A stretch of 64,000 nucleotides of DNA from Micromonospora pallida (GTDB taxonomy: Bacteria; Actinomycetota; Actinomycetes; Mycobacteriales; Micromonosporaceae): the NCBI RefSeq assembly GCF_900090325.1, contig NZ_FMHW01000002.1:7398501-7462500 (forward strand), in the 5' to 3' direction. Below are positions 27,175-36,758 of this stretch, one piece after another. Position 1 is the stretch's first letter, and every line of letters begins with the position of its first letter. The notes under the pieces were generated by a model. That model was not told the DNA's origin, searched no databases, and worked only from the letters and a program-made list of their open reading frames with translations. The translations under genes were made by a program, and so were the position numbers.

Positions 27175-27574
27175 CGAAGATCCCTTCGGCCGGACGCCGG
27201 ACACCGGCGTCGGCGTGCGTATGGAGTGGTTGCCGGCCGGCATGCCGAAGTCGACCACGGGCCTACCGCCAACCTACCTTCGACTGGTGCCCGGTCGGCC
27301 GTTTTCCGAATTACCGGGACGAATTGGTTGGCGAAGGCCACGGGCCGGGTTCGGTCACGGAACGGTCTCACATTGGCGGTTGGTCGGAATCCGCCATCCG
27401 GGGCTGGTTTCTGCGCCGATAGCCGGTGCGACGTACCGGTAAGGCGGCATTTACCGATCGACGCGAGTGAGTGAAAATCTCATGTTCTCGCTGGCCTGGA
27501 TCTAGCGGCTCGGCGGTGCCCCGTCTACGCTACGAAAGACACATCGCCCCAGCCGCCGAACAGGAGGCATTGCC
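27175..27574. promoter_or_regulatory. Divergent intergenic region between two small membrane-protein genes
   Basis: About 400 bases with no gene. Composition is more AT-rich from 27290 to 27500. Promoters for both neighbours are expected here; I cannot assign specific hexamers. Confidence 0.4.
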
Positions 27575-28039
27575 GTGGGTGCGTCCGTTCCCCAATCCCC
27601 GTCCTCGCCCCGGTTGGCCTGGTCCCTGGACACGCTCCCGGTATGGCTGGTCGGCGTCCTGGCCGCCCTCGTCGGTGCGGTCGTGGCGGAGGCCTTCACG
27701 CTCGTCGCCCGAGGTGCCGGTGTCCCGATGGCGGCAGCCGGTGTCTGGGAAGAGAAAGCGCAGAAGATCGGGGTCGGCGCCGTCGCCCAGAGCGTCGTGC
27801 TCTGGTCGATCGGCGGGATCGTCCTCGCGGTGGTCCTGGCCCGCTGGGCCAAGCGGCCCGCCCGCACCTTCGTGGTGGCCTGCGTCGGGTTCACCCTGCT
27901 CTCGCTCGCCGGACCCGGCCTCGCCCAGGACACCGCCGTGTCCACCCAGCTCGTCCTGGGCGCGACCCATCTGCTGGCCGCCGCGGTGATCGTCCCCATC
28001 CTGGCGAGGCGACTCGCCGCCCGTGACGCAGCCCGCTGA
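27575..28039 (+). CDS. Four-helix membrane protein of unknown function (DUF6069-like)
   Basis: 154 residues with four predicted transmembrane helices (about 22-45, 70-90, 98-116, 124-148). The GTG start is preceded by GGAGG. Small proteins of this shape (DUF6069-like) are common in actinobacteria and have no assigned function. It is not obviously linked to the pathway. Confidence 0.7.
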   Translation: MGASVPQSPSSPRLAWSLDTLPVWLVGVLAALVGAVVAEAFTLVARGAGVPMAAAGVWEEKAQKIGVGAVAQSVVLWSIGGIVLAVVLARWAKRPARTFVVACVGFTLLSLAGPGLAQDTAVSTQLVLGATHLLAAAVIVPILARRLAARDAAR

Positions 28040-28122
28040 CCGGGCGTCCGTTCCGTCGAGGCGGGGTCGGATGCGCTACCGGTGCCGCTGCTGGCCGGTC
28101 GCGGGCGGGGTCGCCACCAGGT

Positions 28123-28512
28123 TCAGCCGCGGGCGGCCGGGGTGAACAGCTCGACGAGGTTGCCGGCCGGGTCGGCGAGCAGCATCTGACGCCCACCGGG
28201 TCCGGAGATGATGTCGCTGCGGAACTCCACCCCGGCCTGGTGCAGCCGGTCCCGCTCGGCGTCGAGATCGTCGACGATGAGGTGAATGCGGTTCCGGCCG
28301 GCCCCGGCCACGTCCTCGGGCGTGACCCGGGCTCCTGAGCTGGGCGGCCCGGACAGCAGCAGTCGCAGCGGCCCACGTGCGACGTCGGCGAAGGCGGGCG
28401 GAAAGGCGTTGAGCACGGTGAAACCCAGGTGGGCGGTGTAGAAGTCGATCGCCTGCTGTACGTCGTCCACGATGTAGCGAACGCTCGCCATGCTGGGGTC
28501 GGGTGCGGTCAT
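28123..28512 (-). CDS. VOC-superfamily (glyoxalase/bleomycin-resistance-like) protein
   Basis: 129 residues with two beta-alpha-beta-beta-beta modules. The first carries VDDVQQAIDFYTAHLGFTV, the second IHLIVDDLDAERDRL and ends DPAGNLVELF, typical of the vicinal oxygen chelate fold. Members bind metal or small ligands and act as lyases, dioxygenases or resistance proteins. A role in self-protection is possible but there is no direct evidence. Confidence 0.85.
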   Translation of the reverse strand: MTAPDPSMASVRYIVDDVQQAIDFYTAHLGFTVLNAFPPAFADVARGPLRLLLSGPPSSGARVTPEDVAGAGRNRIHLIVDDLDAERDRLHQAGVEFRSDIISGPGGRQMLLADPAGNLVELFTPAARG

Positions 28513-28644
28513 CGGGATCCTCCGTCCGTGGTCGGGTCGGGCCGAGGGGGCTTCCGGTCCGATCGCGGATCGGACCGTCCCTCGGCAAACAATAGGGTGT
28601 CGAGCGGCGCGGGCTCCTCGGATCGGAGCGGCACGCCAGGCCGG

Positions 28645-30618
28645 TCAGGAGTGGCCGTGGCTCGCGTCCGCGAAGGGAGTGCGGACGCGGTCGTAGACGA
28701 GCTGCAGCATCATGCCCTGGTCCTGGTGCACCAGGTTGTGGCAGTGGTTTATCCAGATGCCCGGGTTGTCGGCCCGGAACGCCACCTCCCAGACCTCGCC
28801 CGGCCGTACGTCGAAGGTGTCCATCCACAGCGGGCTGCCGGAGGAGCGGGTCCCGTCCCTGGAGAGGATCAGCACGGGGTGACCGTGCAGGTGCCAGGGA
28901 TGGGTCTCGAGGCTCCGGTTGACCACGGTGAAGCGGACGAGGTCTCCCTCGGCGACGAGCTGGTCGGGGATCGACGGATGCCCGCGACCGTTGACGGCCT
29001 GGGCGTAGGCCGGGCGGCCGTCGACCAGGGTCAGCGCCCGGTCCAGGACGACCGTGAAGTGCCGGTCGGCGTGGTCCGCGTCGAACGGCACGGCTGCGGG
29101 TTCGCCGTAGTGCAGCAGGTCGAGTTCCGGCCAGTCGGAGGTGTCCGGCGGGGCCGGGTCGTCTCCGGTGTGTTCGGTCGGGCGTAGCAGCACGCCCCGA
29201 TCGCGGTCGTTGTCGAGCAGGAGGGCCACCGGGATGTCCGGCATGGTCAGCACCACGTCGTACCGTCCGCCGGCGGGCAGGCGAAGCCCGACGTCCCGTA
29301 CCTCGCCCGGTTGGTTGAGGTCACGGCCGTCGACCGCCACCACGCGGAACGCCGCGCCGGTCAGCGCGAACCGGTGCGGATCCGAGTCGGTGTTGACCAG
29401 TCGCAGGCGCACGGGCGCGCCGGGGCGGGCCGGGTGGACGGTGCGTCCGTCCTGGTTTCCGATCACCACGGCGTCGTCGAAGGTGTGCACGGGCAGCGTC
29501 AGGTCCAGCTCCGCCGGCTCGGCCTGCCGTGGTGTGACGACGAGCGTTCCGTACAGCCCTCTGCGTACACCGGGGTGCGAGGTCTGGTGGGTGTGGTACC
29601 AGTACGTCCCCACCTGGTCGGCGCGGAACCGGTAGACGAACTCGCCGCCCGGAGTCACCGCGTCCTGCGTGGCGCCCGGCGCACCGTCCTCACCGCACGG
29701 TACGTCGTACCCGTGCCAGTGCAGGGTGACGCCGTCCTCGATGTCGGTGTTGCGCAGCGTCAACTCGATCAGGTCACCCTCTGTCGCGGTGATCGCCGGG
29801 CCGGGCAACTGGCCGTCGTAGGTCCACGCGTCGACGTCATGTCCCGACGGGAGGCGCACGGTGGCGGTCCGGGCGGTGAGGGTGTGTCGCCGGGTGGTGC
29901 CGCCCGGGGCCGGTTCGCGAGCCCCGCGCAGGTCCGCCACCGAGACCGTGGCCCCCGACCCGGCGGCGCGGCGCGGCCCACCTCCGGTGACCACCGCCTC
30001 GGGCGCCCGGAACAGCAGTCCGACCCCGGTTAGCCCGGCTCCCGCCGCGACCACTCCGCCGGCCATGCCGATGAACCCACGGCGCGAGAGCATCGAGCGA
30101 CCCGGCGGTGCCGGTGCTCGCGTGTGGTCCTCGGTGCGCTCGGCAGCCGGTCCGGTGACCACCCGCGAGGTCAGCAGCGCACCGGCGCAGACGAACGACA
30201 CGGCGATCAGCGCCGTGCTCCAGGTCAGTGGGGACCCGGCGATGAACGTCACCACCAGGCCGGCCAGCGCGGCGTACCCGGCCGTGAAGAGCGCGACCAG
30301 ACCGCCGGTCGGCAGGCCCGCACCGGGCGTCCGGCCCGCCGTGCGCAGCCGGGGGCCGGCGATGAGCGCGGCGGCCAGTCCGGCGGCTCCGAGCAGGGGA
30401 AGCCCCAGCAGCGCCTTCTCCTGCGCGAACCACCAGCCCTGACCGGCCAGCGCCGCCACGGTGGCCAGCCGGGCCACCGTCACCAGAAGCGCCCCGACGA
30501 GCAGGCCGAACGCGAGCCGATAGCGCCGGAGGGCCGCCGTGACCCCGGTCGAGAACCAGGTGGCGACCCCCAGCAGTGCTACCCCGTGGTCCAGAAGGAT
30601 CCATTGGGCCGTGGTCAT
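28645..30618 (-). CDS. Membrane-anchored multicopper oxidase
   Basis: 657 residues. The first ~155 form about five hydrophobic helices; near 175-200 an SRRGFIG twin-arginine-like motif precedes another hydrophobic stretch; the rest is a multicopper oxidase with copper ligands LHWHG, YWYHTHQ, HPWHLHGH and the type-1 site NHCHNLVHQDQGM. Such enzymes oxidise phenols, amines or metal ions with O2 outside the membrane. Its ATG overlaps the stop of the upstream 153-residue membrane protein (ATGA), so they form a unit. Whether it oxidises a pathway intermediate is open. Confidence 0.92.
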   Translation of the reverse strand: MTTAQWILLDHGVALLGVATWFSTGVTAALRRYRLAFGLLVGALLVTVARLATVAALAGQGWWFAQEKALLGLPLLGAAGLAAALIAGPRLRTAGRTPGAGLPTGGLVALFTAGYAALAGLVVTFIAGSPLTWSTALIAVSFVCAGALLTSRVVTGPAAERTEDHTRAPAPPGRSMLSRRGFIGMAGGVVAAGAGLTGVGLLFRAPEAVVTGGGPRRAAGSGATVSVADLRGAREPAPGGTTRRHTLTARTATVRLPSGHDVDAWTYDGQLPGPAITATEGDLIELTLRNTDIEDGVTLHWHGYDVPCGEDGAPGATQDAVTPGGEFVYRFRADQVGTYWYHTHQTSHPGVRRGLYGTLVVTPRQAEPAELDLTLPVHTFDDAVVIGNQDGRTVHPARPGAPVRLRLVNTDSDPHRFALTGAAFRVVAVDGRDLNQPGEVRDVGLRLPAGGRYDVVLTMPDIPVALLLDNDRDRGVLLRPTEHTGDDPAPPDTSDWPELDLLHYGEPAAVPFDADHADRHFTVVLDRALTLVDGRPAYAQAVNGRGHPSIPDQLVAEGDLVRFTVVNRSLETHPWHLHGHPVLILSRDGTRSSGSPLWMDTFDVRPGEVWEVAFRADNPGIWINHCHNLVHQDQGMMLQLVYDRVRTPFADASHGHS

Positions 30619-31076
30619 GAGGCCGATCGCGCCGGGCCCGCTGCCGAACCGGCAGCCGGAGAGGCGGCAGCCGTACCGGCCGGCGTGGTGGGCGCGGCCG
30701 TCAGCGCCTGCGACCGCCGGATGATCATGAGCACCACGCCCATGATGGCCAGCCCGTTGACCCCGTGCAGGCCGAACACGAGCTGTCCGGCTCCCGATTC
30801 CCCGAGGGCCTTGGCGATGATCGCGATCACGGGCTGCAGGATCCCGAGCCCCACGACCAGACCGGACAGGCCGATGAGTCGACCGGGCATCCGGACCACC
30901 GCGGCCACCACCGTCAACACCAGGGCGAGGAGGATCGTCACGAATCCCAGGCCACGGTGGGGCCCGAATGCCTCGTCGGTGGGCGCGCTGTTGATCGCGC
31001 CGCTGGCGGCCAGGAAGAACTGCACGACGACGACGAACATCAACAACGCCGCCAGTCCCGTGAAAGCTTTACGCAT
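30615..31076 (-). CDS. Four-helix membrane protein (DUF6220-like)
   Basis: 153 residues with four hydrophobic helices spanning about 1-115 and an Ala/Pro-rich tail. Histidines (PHRG, LHGVN) lie near helix ends and could bind haem or copper. It is translationally coupled to the multicopper oxidase, so it may be its membrane partner. Function not known. Confidence 0.75.
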   Translation of the reverse strand: MRKAFTGLAALLMFVVVVQFFLAASGAINSAPTDEAFGPHRGLGFVTILLALVLTVVAAVVRMPGRLIGLSGLVVGLGILQPVIAIIAKALGESGAGQLVFGLHGVNGLAIMGVVLMIIRRSQALTAAPTTPAGTAAASPAAGSAAGPARSAS

Positions 31077-31325
31077 GGGAAAACCCCTTTAGGTCGGTTG
31101 GGTCAGAGGGGTGTTCGGAACGCCGAGGTGGTGCAGCCACAGGTGCCCCGTCGGTGGTACCAAGGAAGCGAGTTTCGCACGATGGATCGGGTGATTCCTC
31201 CATCAGCGGATGGGACGTGTCTACGCGTTCTGACGTAGCGGGTCGGCTCGAACCGCGCTTCTCGTCGTAGTTGCCCGCGTGTCTGGCGGGAGTCGCGTCG
31301 TCTCCTGGATATCTACCATTGCGAT
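31077..31325. promoter_or_regulatory. Divergent promoter region, oxidase unit / two-component system
   Basis: About 250 bases between divergent operons. TACCAT at 31314-31319 lies 6 bases before the ATG of the kinase gene, which has no ribosome site, so that gene is likely transcribed without a leader. Confidence 0.4.
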
Positions 31326-32579
31326 ATGCCGGACCGCACCACGCCGCTTCGCCTGCCCGGGTGGGCACAGGATCTGATCCTCGCGCTCTTCGTCACCGCG
31401 ATGCAGGTCCAGGGGACCCTCCGCCGGGTGGCGGCGGAGCCCGAGACGGTGCTGCGTCCACTCGCCGACCTCGGCCACCTGGGCTTCGTCCTGTTGGTCG
31501 TCAGCGGCGCCGTGCTGGCCGTGCGCCGCCGCTGGCCGCTCGCGGTGTTCGTCACGACCGTGCTCGCCAGCCTGGCGTACTACACCCTCGACTTTCCCGA
31601 CGGTCCGGGCTGGCTCGGGCTCTTCGTCGCCACCTACACGCTCACCGCTCTCGGCGACGGGCAACGGTCCCTCCTGATCGTCGGCGTCGGCATCACGGCG
31701 TTGACCGGGTGCTGGCTGGTCGCCGCGATCGACCTCGAACCCCGTGCCGCGATCGGCTGGGTGTTCTTCCGGATCGGGGCCAGCATCATGAGCGCTGCCC
31801 TCGGCGAGTCCGTCCGGTCCCGGCGGGTCGTCGCGGCCAGGGCACTGGAACGGGCCGAATCGGCCGAACGGACCCGGGATGAGGAGGCCCGGGCCCGGGT
31901 CGACGCCGAGCGGCTCCGGATCGCCCGCGAGGTCCACGACACCGTCGCCCACGCCATCGCCGTCATCAACGTCCAGGCCGGGGTCACCGCGTACGTGCTC
32001 GACAAGCGCCCGGAACTGGCCCGCGAGACGCTGCGGACCATTGAGCAGATGAGCTCCCAGGCGCTACGGGAGATGCGGGCCATCCTCGGGATGCTGCGTG
32101 ACTCCGACGAGGAACGGGCGCCCGCCCCCGGCCTGGCCGAGATCGACGAGCTCACCGCGAAGGCGCGGGACGCCGGACTCGACATCAACCTCGAGGTGAC
32201 GTCGCCGCCGTCGCCGCCGCCGAGCGCGGTGAGCAGCGCCGCCTACCGCATCCTCCAGGAGTCGATCACCAACGTGCTCCGTCACGTCGGCCCGACCCGG
32301 GTGAACGTGGTGCTGGACTACGGAATCGACACTCTGGAGGTCCGGGTGACCAACGAGGCCGGTCGCACCGGGGCAACCGACGGCCGTACGCCCCGGCAGG
32401 CGACCGCCGTGGCCGGCGGCTGCCCCGGCGACCCGGACGAGCCCGGTCACGGCATCTTCGGCATGCGCGAACGTTGTCAGCTCCTCGGTGGCGAGCTGGC
32501 TGCCGAGGAGCTGCCGGACGGCGGGTTCGAGGTCAAGGCCCGGCTGCCGCTCGCGCCGGCGGGAACGGCACGGCGGTGA
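31326..32579 (+). CDS. NarL/DesK-type sensor histidine kinase
   Basis: 417 residues: about four transmembrane helices (to ~160), a coiled coil rich in Glu/Arg, the HisKA_3 dimerisation helix with the phosphorylated His in REVHDTVAHA (near 204), and a HATPase domain with the N-box ILQESITNVLRHV and GIFGMRERC. It should autophosphorylate in response to an unknown membrane signal. It is coupled to the response regulator by a GTGA overlap. Confidence 0.93.
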   Translation: MPDRTTPLRLPGWAQDLILALFVTAMQVQGTLRRVAAEPETVLRPLADLGHLGFVLLVVSGAVLAVRRRWPLAVFVTTVLASLAYYTLDFPDGPGWLGLFVATYTLTALGDGQRSLLIVGVGITALTGCWLVAAIDLEPRAAIGWVFFRIGASIMSAALGESVRSRRVVAARALERAESAERTRDEEARARVDAERLRIAREVHDTVAHAIAVINVQAGVTAYVLDKRPELARETLRTIEQMSSQALREMRAILGMLRDSDEERAPAPGLAEIDELTAKARDAGLDINLEVTSPPSPPPSAVSSAAYRILQESITNVLRHVGPTRVNVVLDYGIDTLEVRVTNEAGRTGATDGRTPRQATAVAGGCPGDPDEPGHGIFGMRERCQLLGGELAAEELPDGGFEVKARLPLAPAGTARR

Positions 32580-33310
32580 GGACGGAGCACGGGTCCACCC
32601 CGATCCGGGTGCTGCTCGCCGACGACGAACGGCTGGTGCGATCGGGGTTCCGGCTGCTGCTCGACGTCGAGGACGACATCGAGGTGGTGGGGGAGGCCAC
32701 CACCGGCACCGAAGCCGTGGAACAGGTCCGGGTCACCCGCCCGGACGTCGTCCTCATGGACATCCGGATGCCCAGGTTGGACGGGATCCAGGCCACCAAC
32801 GAGATCGCCCGGACCGTCGGGCTGCAACACGTCCGCGTGCTGATCCTGACCACCTACGAAACCGACGCGTACGTCTTCGAGGCGCTCCAGGCCGGCGCGT
32901 CCGGCTTCCTGCTCAAGGACGCCGGGCCGGCCGAACTCCTGCACGCCATCCGGGTCGTCGCCGCCGGCGAGGCGTTGCTGGCGCCCCGGATCACCCGCCG
33001 CCTCATCGCCCAGTTCACCGCCGCCCGGACCGTCAGCCGGGTGAACGAGGACCGGCTGGCCGTACTGACCCAACGTGAGCGTGAGGTGCTGGCCCTGGTG
33101 GGACAGGGCCTGAGCAACGACGAGATCGGCGCCGAGCTCTTTCTCAGCCCGGCCACCGCCCGCACGCACGTCAGTCACGCGATGGGCAAGCTGGGCGCCC
33201 GCGACCGGGCACAACTGGTGGTCATCGCCTTCCAGACCGGACTGGTCAGCCCGCTCAGCGGCGAGGCGCGGCCACCCGGGCATCCGGAACGCCGGCCCCC
33301 GCCTCGCTGA
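32576..33310 (+). CDS. NarL-family response regulator
   Basis: 244 residues: receiver domain (RVLLADDERLVRSG, phospho-acceptor Asp 62 in VLMDIRMP, Lys in FLLKDAG) and LuxR-type HTH (LSNDEIGAELFLSPATARTHV). It is the partner of the kinase just upstream. Its 3' end overlaps the 3' end of the convergent ADIC synthase gene by 56 bases, so the two transcripts are complementary there. Confidence 0.94.
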   Translation: MRTEHGSTPIRVLLADDERLVRSGFRLLLDVEDDIEVVGEATTGTEAVEQVRVTRPDVVLMDIRMPRLDGIQATNEIARTVGLQHVRVLILTTYETDAYVFEALQAGASGFLLKDAGPAELLHAIRVVAAGEALLAPRITRRLIAQFTAARTVSRVNEDRLAVLTQREREVLALVGQGLSNDEIGAELFLSPATARTHVSHAMGKLGARDRAQLVVIAFQTGLVSPLSGEARPPGHPERRPPPR

Positions 33311-35222
33311 GCAGCGAGCCGAGCAGGTCGCCGAGGATCTGCGGGCCGTGCTGGGTGAGGATGGATTCGAGGTGGAACTGCACGGATCGGAACCCCGCGC
33401 CGCGTAGGGCGTGCACCTCGCCGGACTCCGGGTTCCGGCTGATCTCGATGGCCCTCTGCTGGCCGTGGGGTACGAGGTCACGCTCGGCGCGGGCGGCGTA
33501 GGTGTTGTAGAAGCCCACGAGTTCGGACCGGCCGAACAGGTCGATCCGCTTCTGGACGCCCTGGTTGGGCAGCGCGCGCCGGACGATGTCGAAGCCGAGT
33601 TCGGCGGCGAGCACCTGGTGGCCCAGGCAGATGGCCAGGAACGGCACGGTGCCGGCGAGCAGCTCCCGGGTGAGGGCCCGGAGCGTGTTCATGCGCGGGT
33701 CGGTGGCGTCGCTCGGGTCGCCGGGGCCGGGACCGACGACGACGAGGTCGTAGCCCTCCGGACGCAGCGGCCGGTCGAACCGGGTGATCGTGGTCCGCAG
33801 CCCGAGGGCGCGCAACTGGTGGCCGAGCATCCCCGTGAACAGGTCCTCGTTGTCGACGACCAGCACGCGCCGTCCGTCCAGCGCCGGGTCCGGGGCCGCC
33901 CGGTGCGCCCCGTCGAGCCAGAACCGCGACAGCGTGGTGTTGCGGGCCCGCAGCGCCTGGCGTACCTGGGGATGGGTGGCCGGTGACGGGTCCGCCAGGG
34001 CGGCAGGCGCGCCTCCGGCGCCGGCGGGTGCGAGGCCGAGCGCCCGGAGCATGCCGGCGGCCTTGGCCTTCGTCTCGGCCACCTCGGACTCGGGGTCGGA
34101 GTCCCGGACCAGGGTGGCGCCGACGCCCAGGCGCAGCCGGCCACCGTCGCCGATCTCGGCGGTCCGGATCATGATCGCCGAGTCGAGCGTACGGCTGCCC
34201 GCCGCGTCCCGGCCGATCAGCGCGAGGACGCCCCCGTAGTACCCACGGCCGGTCGTCTCGTGCCGGGTGATGACCCGGAAGGCGTTCTCGAGTGGACTGC
34301 CGGTGACGGTCGGCGCCAGCAGGGTCTCCCGCAGCACGTCCCGTACGTCGAGGTCGCTGTCGCCGGTCAGGATGTACTCGGAGTGCGTCAGGCGCGCCAT
34401 TTCCTTGAGAAACGGACCGTGCACCCGGCCACCGAAAATGCACATCCGGGCCATCATTTTCAGTTCCTCGTCGACGACCATGTAGAGTTCGTTGGCCTCT
34501 TTCTGGTCGTTCAGGAATTCCAGAATCCCGGAAATCTCCGGGCCGGTCGCGGGGTGCCGGTAGGTCCCGCTGATCGGGTTCATCGAGACGGTGCCGTCGG
34601 TCAGGCTCACGTGCCGTTCCGGCGACGCGCCGATGAACGTTCCCGCGCCGGTGTGGAACAGGAACGTCCAGTACGACCCCAGTTCGCCGGTCAACAGCCG
34701 CCGGAAGATGGCGAGTTCGGTACGCACCGAGTGGTCGTCCAACCGTGCGGTGAAGGAACGCCGGATGACGAAGTTGGACCCGGCGCCCTGTCCGATCTCG
34801 TCACCCAGCACCTGCTTGACGATCTCCGCGTAGTGCTCGTCGCTGATGTCGAAGCCGGCCTCGGAGACGGGCACGTCCTGCTCGGGCAGCCCGGCCAGGG
34901 CCTGGTCGCGGCTGAGTTCGGCCTGCTCGTGGACGCGCATGGCGAGCAGCGGCGCGCCGTCGTCGTGGCAGCTGAACCCGCGCTCGGTGATCTGCCGGTA
35001 CGGCACCGCCACGAGCAGGTCGTGCCGCGCGCCGCCCGCCAGCCCGTCGGGCAGGGGCAGTTCGGCGAGCCGGTCCACGCCGCATACCTCGCCGGTCAGC
35101 ACCTCCACGCGCGCGTCCCGGTCCGAGCCGGGCCGGTACAGCAGGGCGAAGGCACGCCCGTCCTCGCCGAGGCCGGCCAGAACGTCCGGGAGGCTGGCCA
35201 TGCGCGAATCCGTCCCGTCCAT
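33255..35222 (-). CDS. PhzE-like ADIC/anthranilate synthase (TrpE-GATase fusion)
   Basis: 655 residues. The N-terminal ~430 are a chorismate-using enzyme (SPERHVSL, PISGTYRHP, GSPLENAF, GRGYYGGVLALIG); the C-terminal ~200 are a class I glutamine amidotransferase with nucleophile Cys in AICLGHQVL (near 530) and VQFHLES (near 618). Ammonia from glutamine aminates chorismate. With a PhzD-like isochorismatase and an EntA-like dehydrogenase in the same cluster, the likely product is 2-amino-2-deoxyisochorismate on the way to 3-hydroxyanthranilate; an anthranilate synthase is the alternative. The start at 35222 follows AAAGGGAG; the frame continues to 35345 without a site. Confidence 0.92.
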   Translation of the reverse strand: MDGTDSRMASLPDVLAGLGEDGRAFALLYRPGSDRDARVEVLTGEVCGVDRLAELPLPDGLAGGARHDLLVAVPYRQITERGFSCHDDGAPLLAMRVHEQAELSRDQALAGLPEQDVPVSEAGFDISDEHYAEIVKQVLGDEIGQGAGSNFVIRRSFTARLDDHSVRTELAIFRRLLTGELGSYWTFLFHTGAGTFIGASPERHVSLTDGTVSMNPISGTYRHPATGPEISGILEFLNDQKEANELYMVVDEELKMMARMCIFGGRVHGPFLKEMARLTHSEYILTGDSDLDVRDVLRETLLAPTVTGSPLENAFRVITRHETTGRGYYGGVLALIGRDAAGSRTLDSAIMIRTAEIGDGGRLRLGVGATLVRDSDPESEVAETKAKAAGMLRALGLAPAGAGGAPAALADPSPATHPQVRQALRARNTTLSRFWLDGAHRAAPDPALDGRRVLVVDNEDLFTGMLGHQLRALGLRTTITRFDRPLRPEGYDLVVVGPGPGDPSDATDPRMNTLRALTRELLAGTVPFLAICLGHQVLAAELGFDIVRRALPNQGVQKRIDLFGRSELVGFYNTYAARAERDLVPHGQQRAIEISRNPESGEVHALRGAGFRSVQFHLESILTQHGPQILGDLLGSLLSEAGAGVPDARVAAPRR

Positions 35223-35432
35223 GTCGCTCCCTTTGCATGAGTTCGGATCGCCCCTGTCGATACTGCGGCGGCGAAACACGTCGCACATGACGTGAGGCCG
35301 CCGTCCCGTATCTCCGGTAACGCCCCAGCGGTATGGCGTAAACACATGAATGAGGGGCCACTACTCGCACAGGTCGTAGCCGGACAGGGGTGCCGCGATT
35401 ACTGTCAACGGCACACCAGTTCAACGAGGGCG
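35223..35432. promoter_or_regulatory. Divergent promoter region, ADIC synthase / aspartate kinase operon
   Basis: About 210 bases between the two precursor branches. ACTACTC at 35360-35366 with AGGTCGT at 35371-35377 keeps the 11-base spacing of the GGGTAGT-type operator but with three mismatches in all, so it is a weak third copy at best. Confidence 0.4.
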
Positions 35433-36743
35433 GTGAATACGACTGTGGATGTGCTGGTCCAGAAATACGGCGGTACCTCGCTCCAGACTCTGGACTGCGT
35501 TCGGCAGGCCGCCCTGCGTGTCGCGGCGGCGCGGCGGTGCGGATCGGCGGTGGCCGTGGTGGTCTCGGCGCGCGGCAGCAGGACCGACGAGCTGCTGCGG
35601 TTGGCAGCGGACGTCGGTGCCACCGAGCCGTCCCGGGAACTGGACCAGTTGCTGGCCGTCGGCGAGTGCGAGTCGGCGGCGCTGATGGCGCTCACCCTGA
35701 ACGGGCTGGGGGTGCCGGCGGTCTCGCTGACCGGCCACCAGGCCGGGATCCAGACCACCGACCGGCACGGCGACGCGCTCATCTCGCGGATCGGGGCCAC
35801 CCGCGTGCAGGCGGCACTGGACGGTGGCGAGGTCGCCGTGGTGACGGGCTTCCAGGGGGTGGACCGCGCCGGGGACGTCGCCACGCTCGGCCGGGGTGGC
35901 TCCGACACCACCGCCGTCGCGCTGGCGGCGCGACTCGGTGCCTCGGCGTGCGAGATCTACACCGACGTGGACGGCGTCTTCAGCGCCGACCCCCGCATCC
36001 TGCCCGCGGCCCGCTGCCTGCCGTGGGTCCAGCCCGGCGTCATGGCGGAGATGGCGTTCGCCGGCGCGCGGATCCTGCACTCCCGCTGCATCGAACTCGC
36101 CGCCATGGAAGGGGTCGAAGTGCGCGTCCGCAACGCGTCGTCACAGGCGCCCGGCACCGTCGTCGTGGACCGCCCGGACGGCCAGCCGCTGGAGACCCGG
36201 CGGGCCGTCACGGCGGTGACCCACGACACCGACGTGGCGCGGGTGCTGGTGCACTGCCGGGACAGCCACCGGGACCTGGCTCCCGACGTGTTCGAGGTGC
36301 TGGCCGCCCAGGGCACGGTGGTGGACCTGGTGGCCCGGTCCGGGCCGTACGAGAACGAGTTCCGGATGGGGTTCACCATCCGCCGCAGCCAGGCCAACTC
36401 GGTGCGGACCGCCCTGCACGAGCTGACCGCCTCCTTCGGCGGGGGCGTGCACTTCGACGAGAACGTCGGCAAGGTGTCGGTGGTCGGAATGGGCCTGCTC
36501 AGCCGTCCCGAGTACACCGCCCGGCTGATGGCGGCCCTGGCCGCGGCCGGGATCCCGACAAGCTGGATCTCCACCTCCCAGCTGCGGCTGTCCGTGATCG
36601 TGCCGCTGGAACGCACCGTCGACGCCGTCGAGACCCTGCACCGCGAGTTCCAGCTCGACCGGCACGAGCCGGCAGCCGCCGTCTCCACCGCGTCCCGGCA
36701 GACCGGCACGTCCGCGACCTCCGGCCGTTCCGCCACCGCTTGA
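35433..36743 (+). CDS. Aspartate kinase
   Basis: 436 residues; phosphorylates aspartate, first step to aspartate 4-semialdehyde. VQKYGGTS lies at residues 8-15, GRGGSDTTAVALAA in the kinase domain, IYTDVDGVFSADPR after it, and two ACT domains at the C-terminus (about 270-415). A pathway copy beside the GriI/GriH-type genes would raise semialdehyde supply for 3-amino-4-hydroxybenzoate. Aspartate semialdehyde dehydrogenase is not in the window. GTG 35433 follows GAGGG closely; GTG 35445 is the alternative. Confidence 0.93.
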   Translation: MNTTVDVLVQKYGGTSLQTLDCVRQAALRVAAARRCGSAVAVVVSARGSRTDELLRLAADVGATEPSRELDQLLAVGECESAALMALTLNGLGVPAVSLTGHQAGIQTTDRHGDALISRIGATRVQAALDGGEVAVVTGFQGVDRAGDVATLGRGGSDTTAVALAARLGASACEIYTDVDGVFSADPRILPAARCLPWVQPGVMAEMAFAGARILHSRCIELAAMEGVEVRVRNASSQAPGTVVVDRPDGQPLETRRAVTAVTHDTDVARVLVHCRDSHRDLAPDVFEVLAAQGTVVDLVARSGPYENEFRMGFTIRRSQANSVRTALHELTASFGGGVHFDENVGKVSVVGMGLLSRPEYTARLMAALAAAGIPTSWISTSQLRLSVIVPLERTVDAVETLHREFQLDRHEPAAAVSTASRQTGTSATSGRSATA

Positions 36744-36758
36744 GAGAGGCAGGACCCA

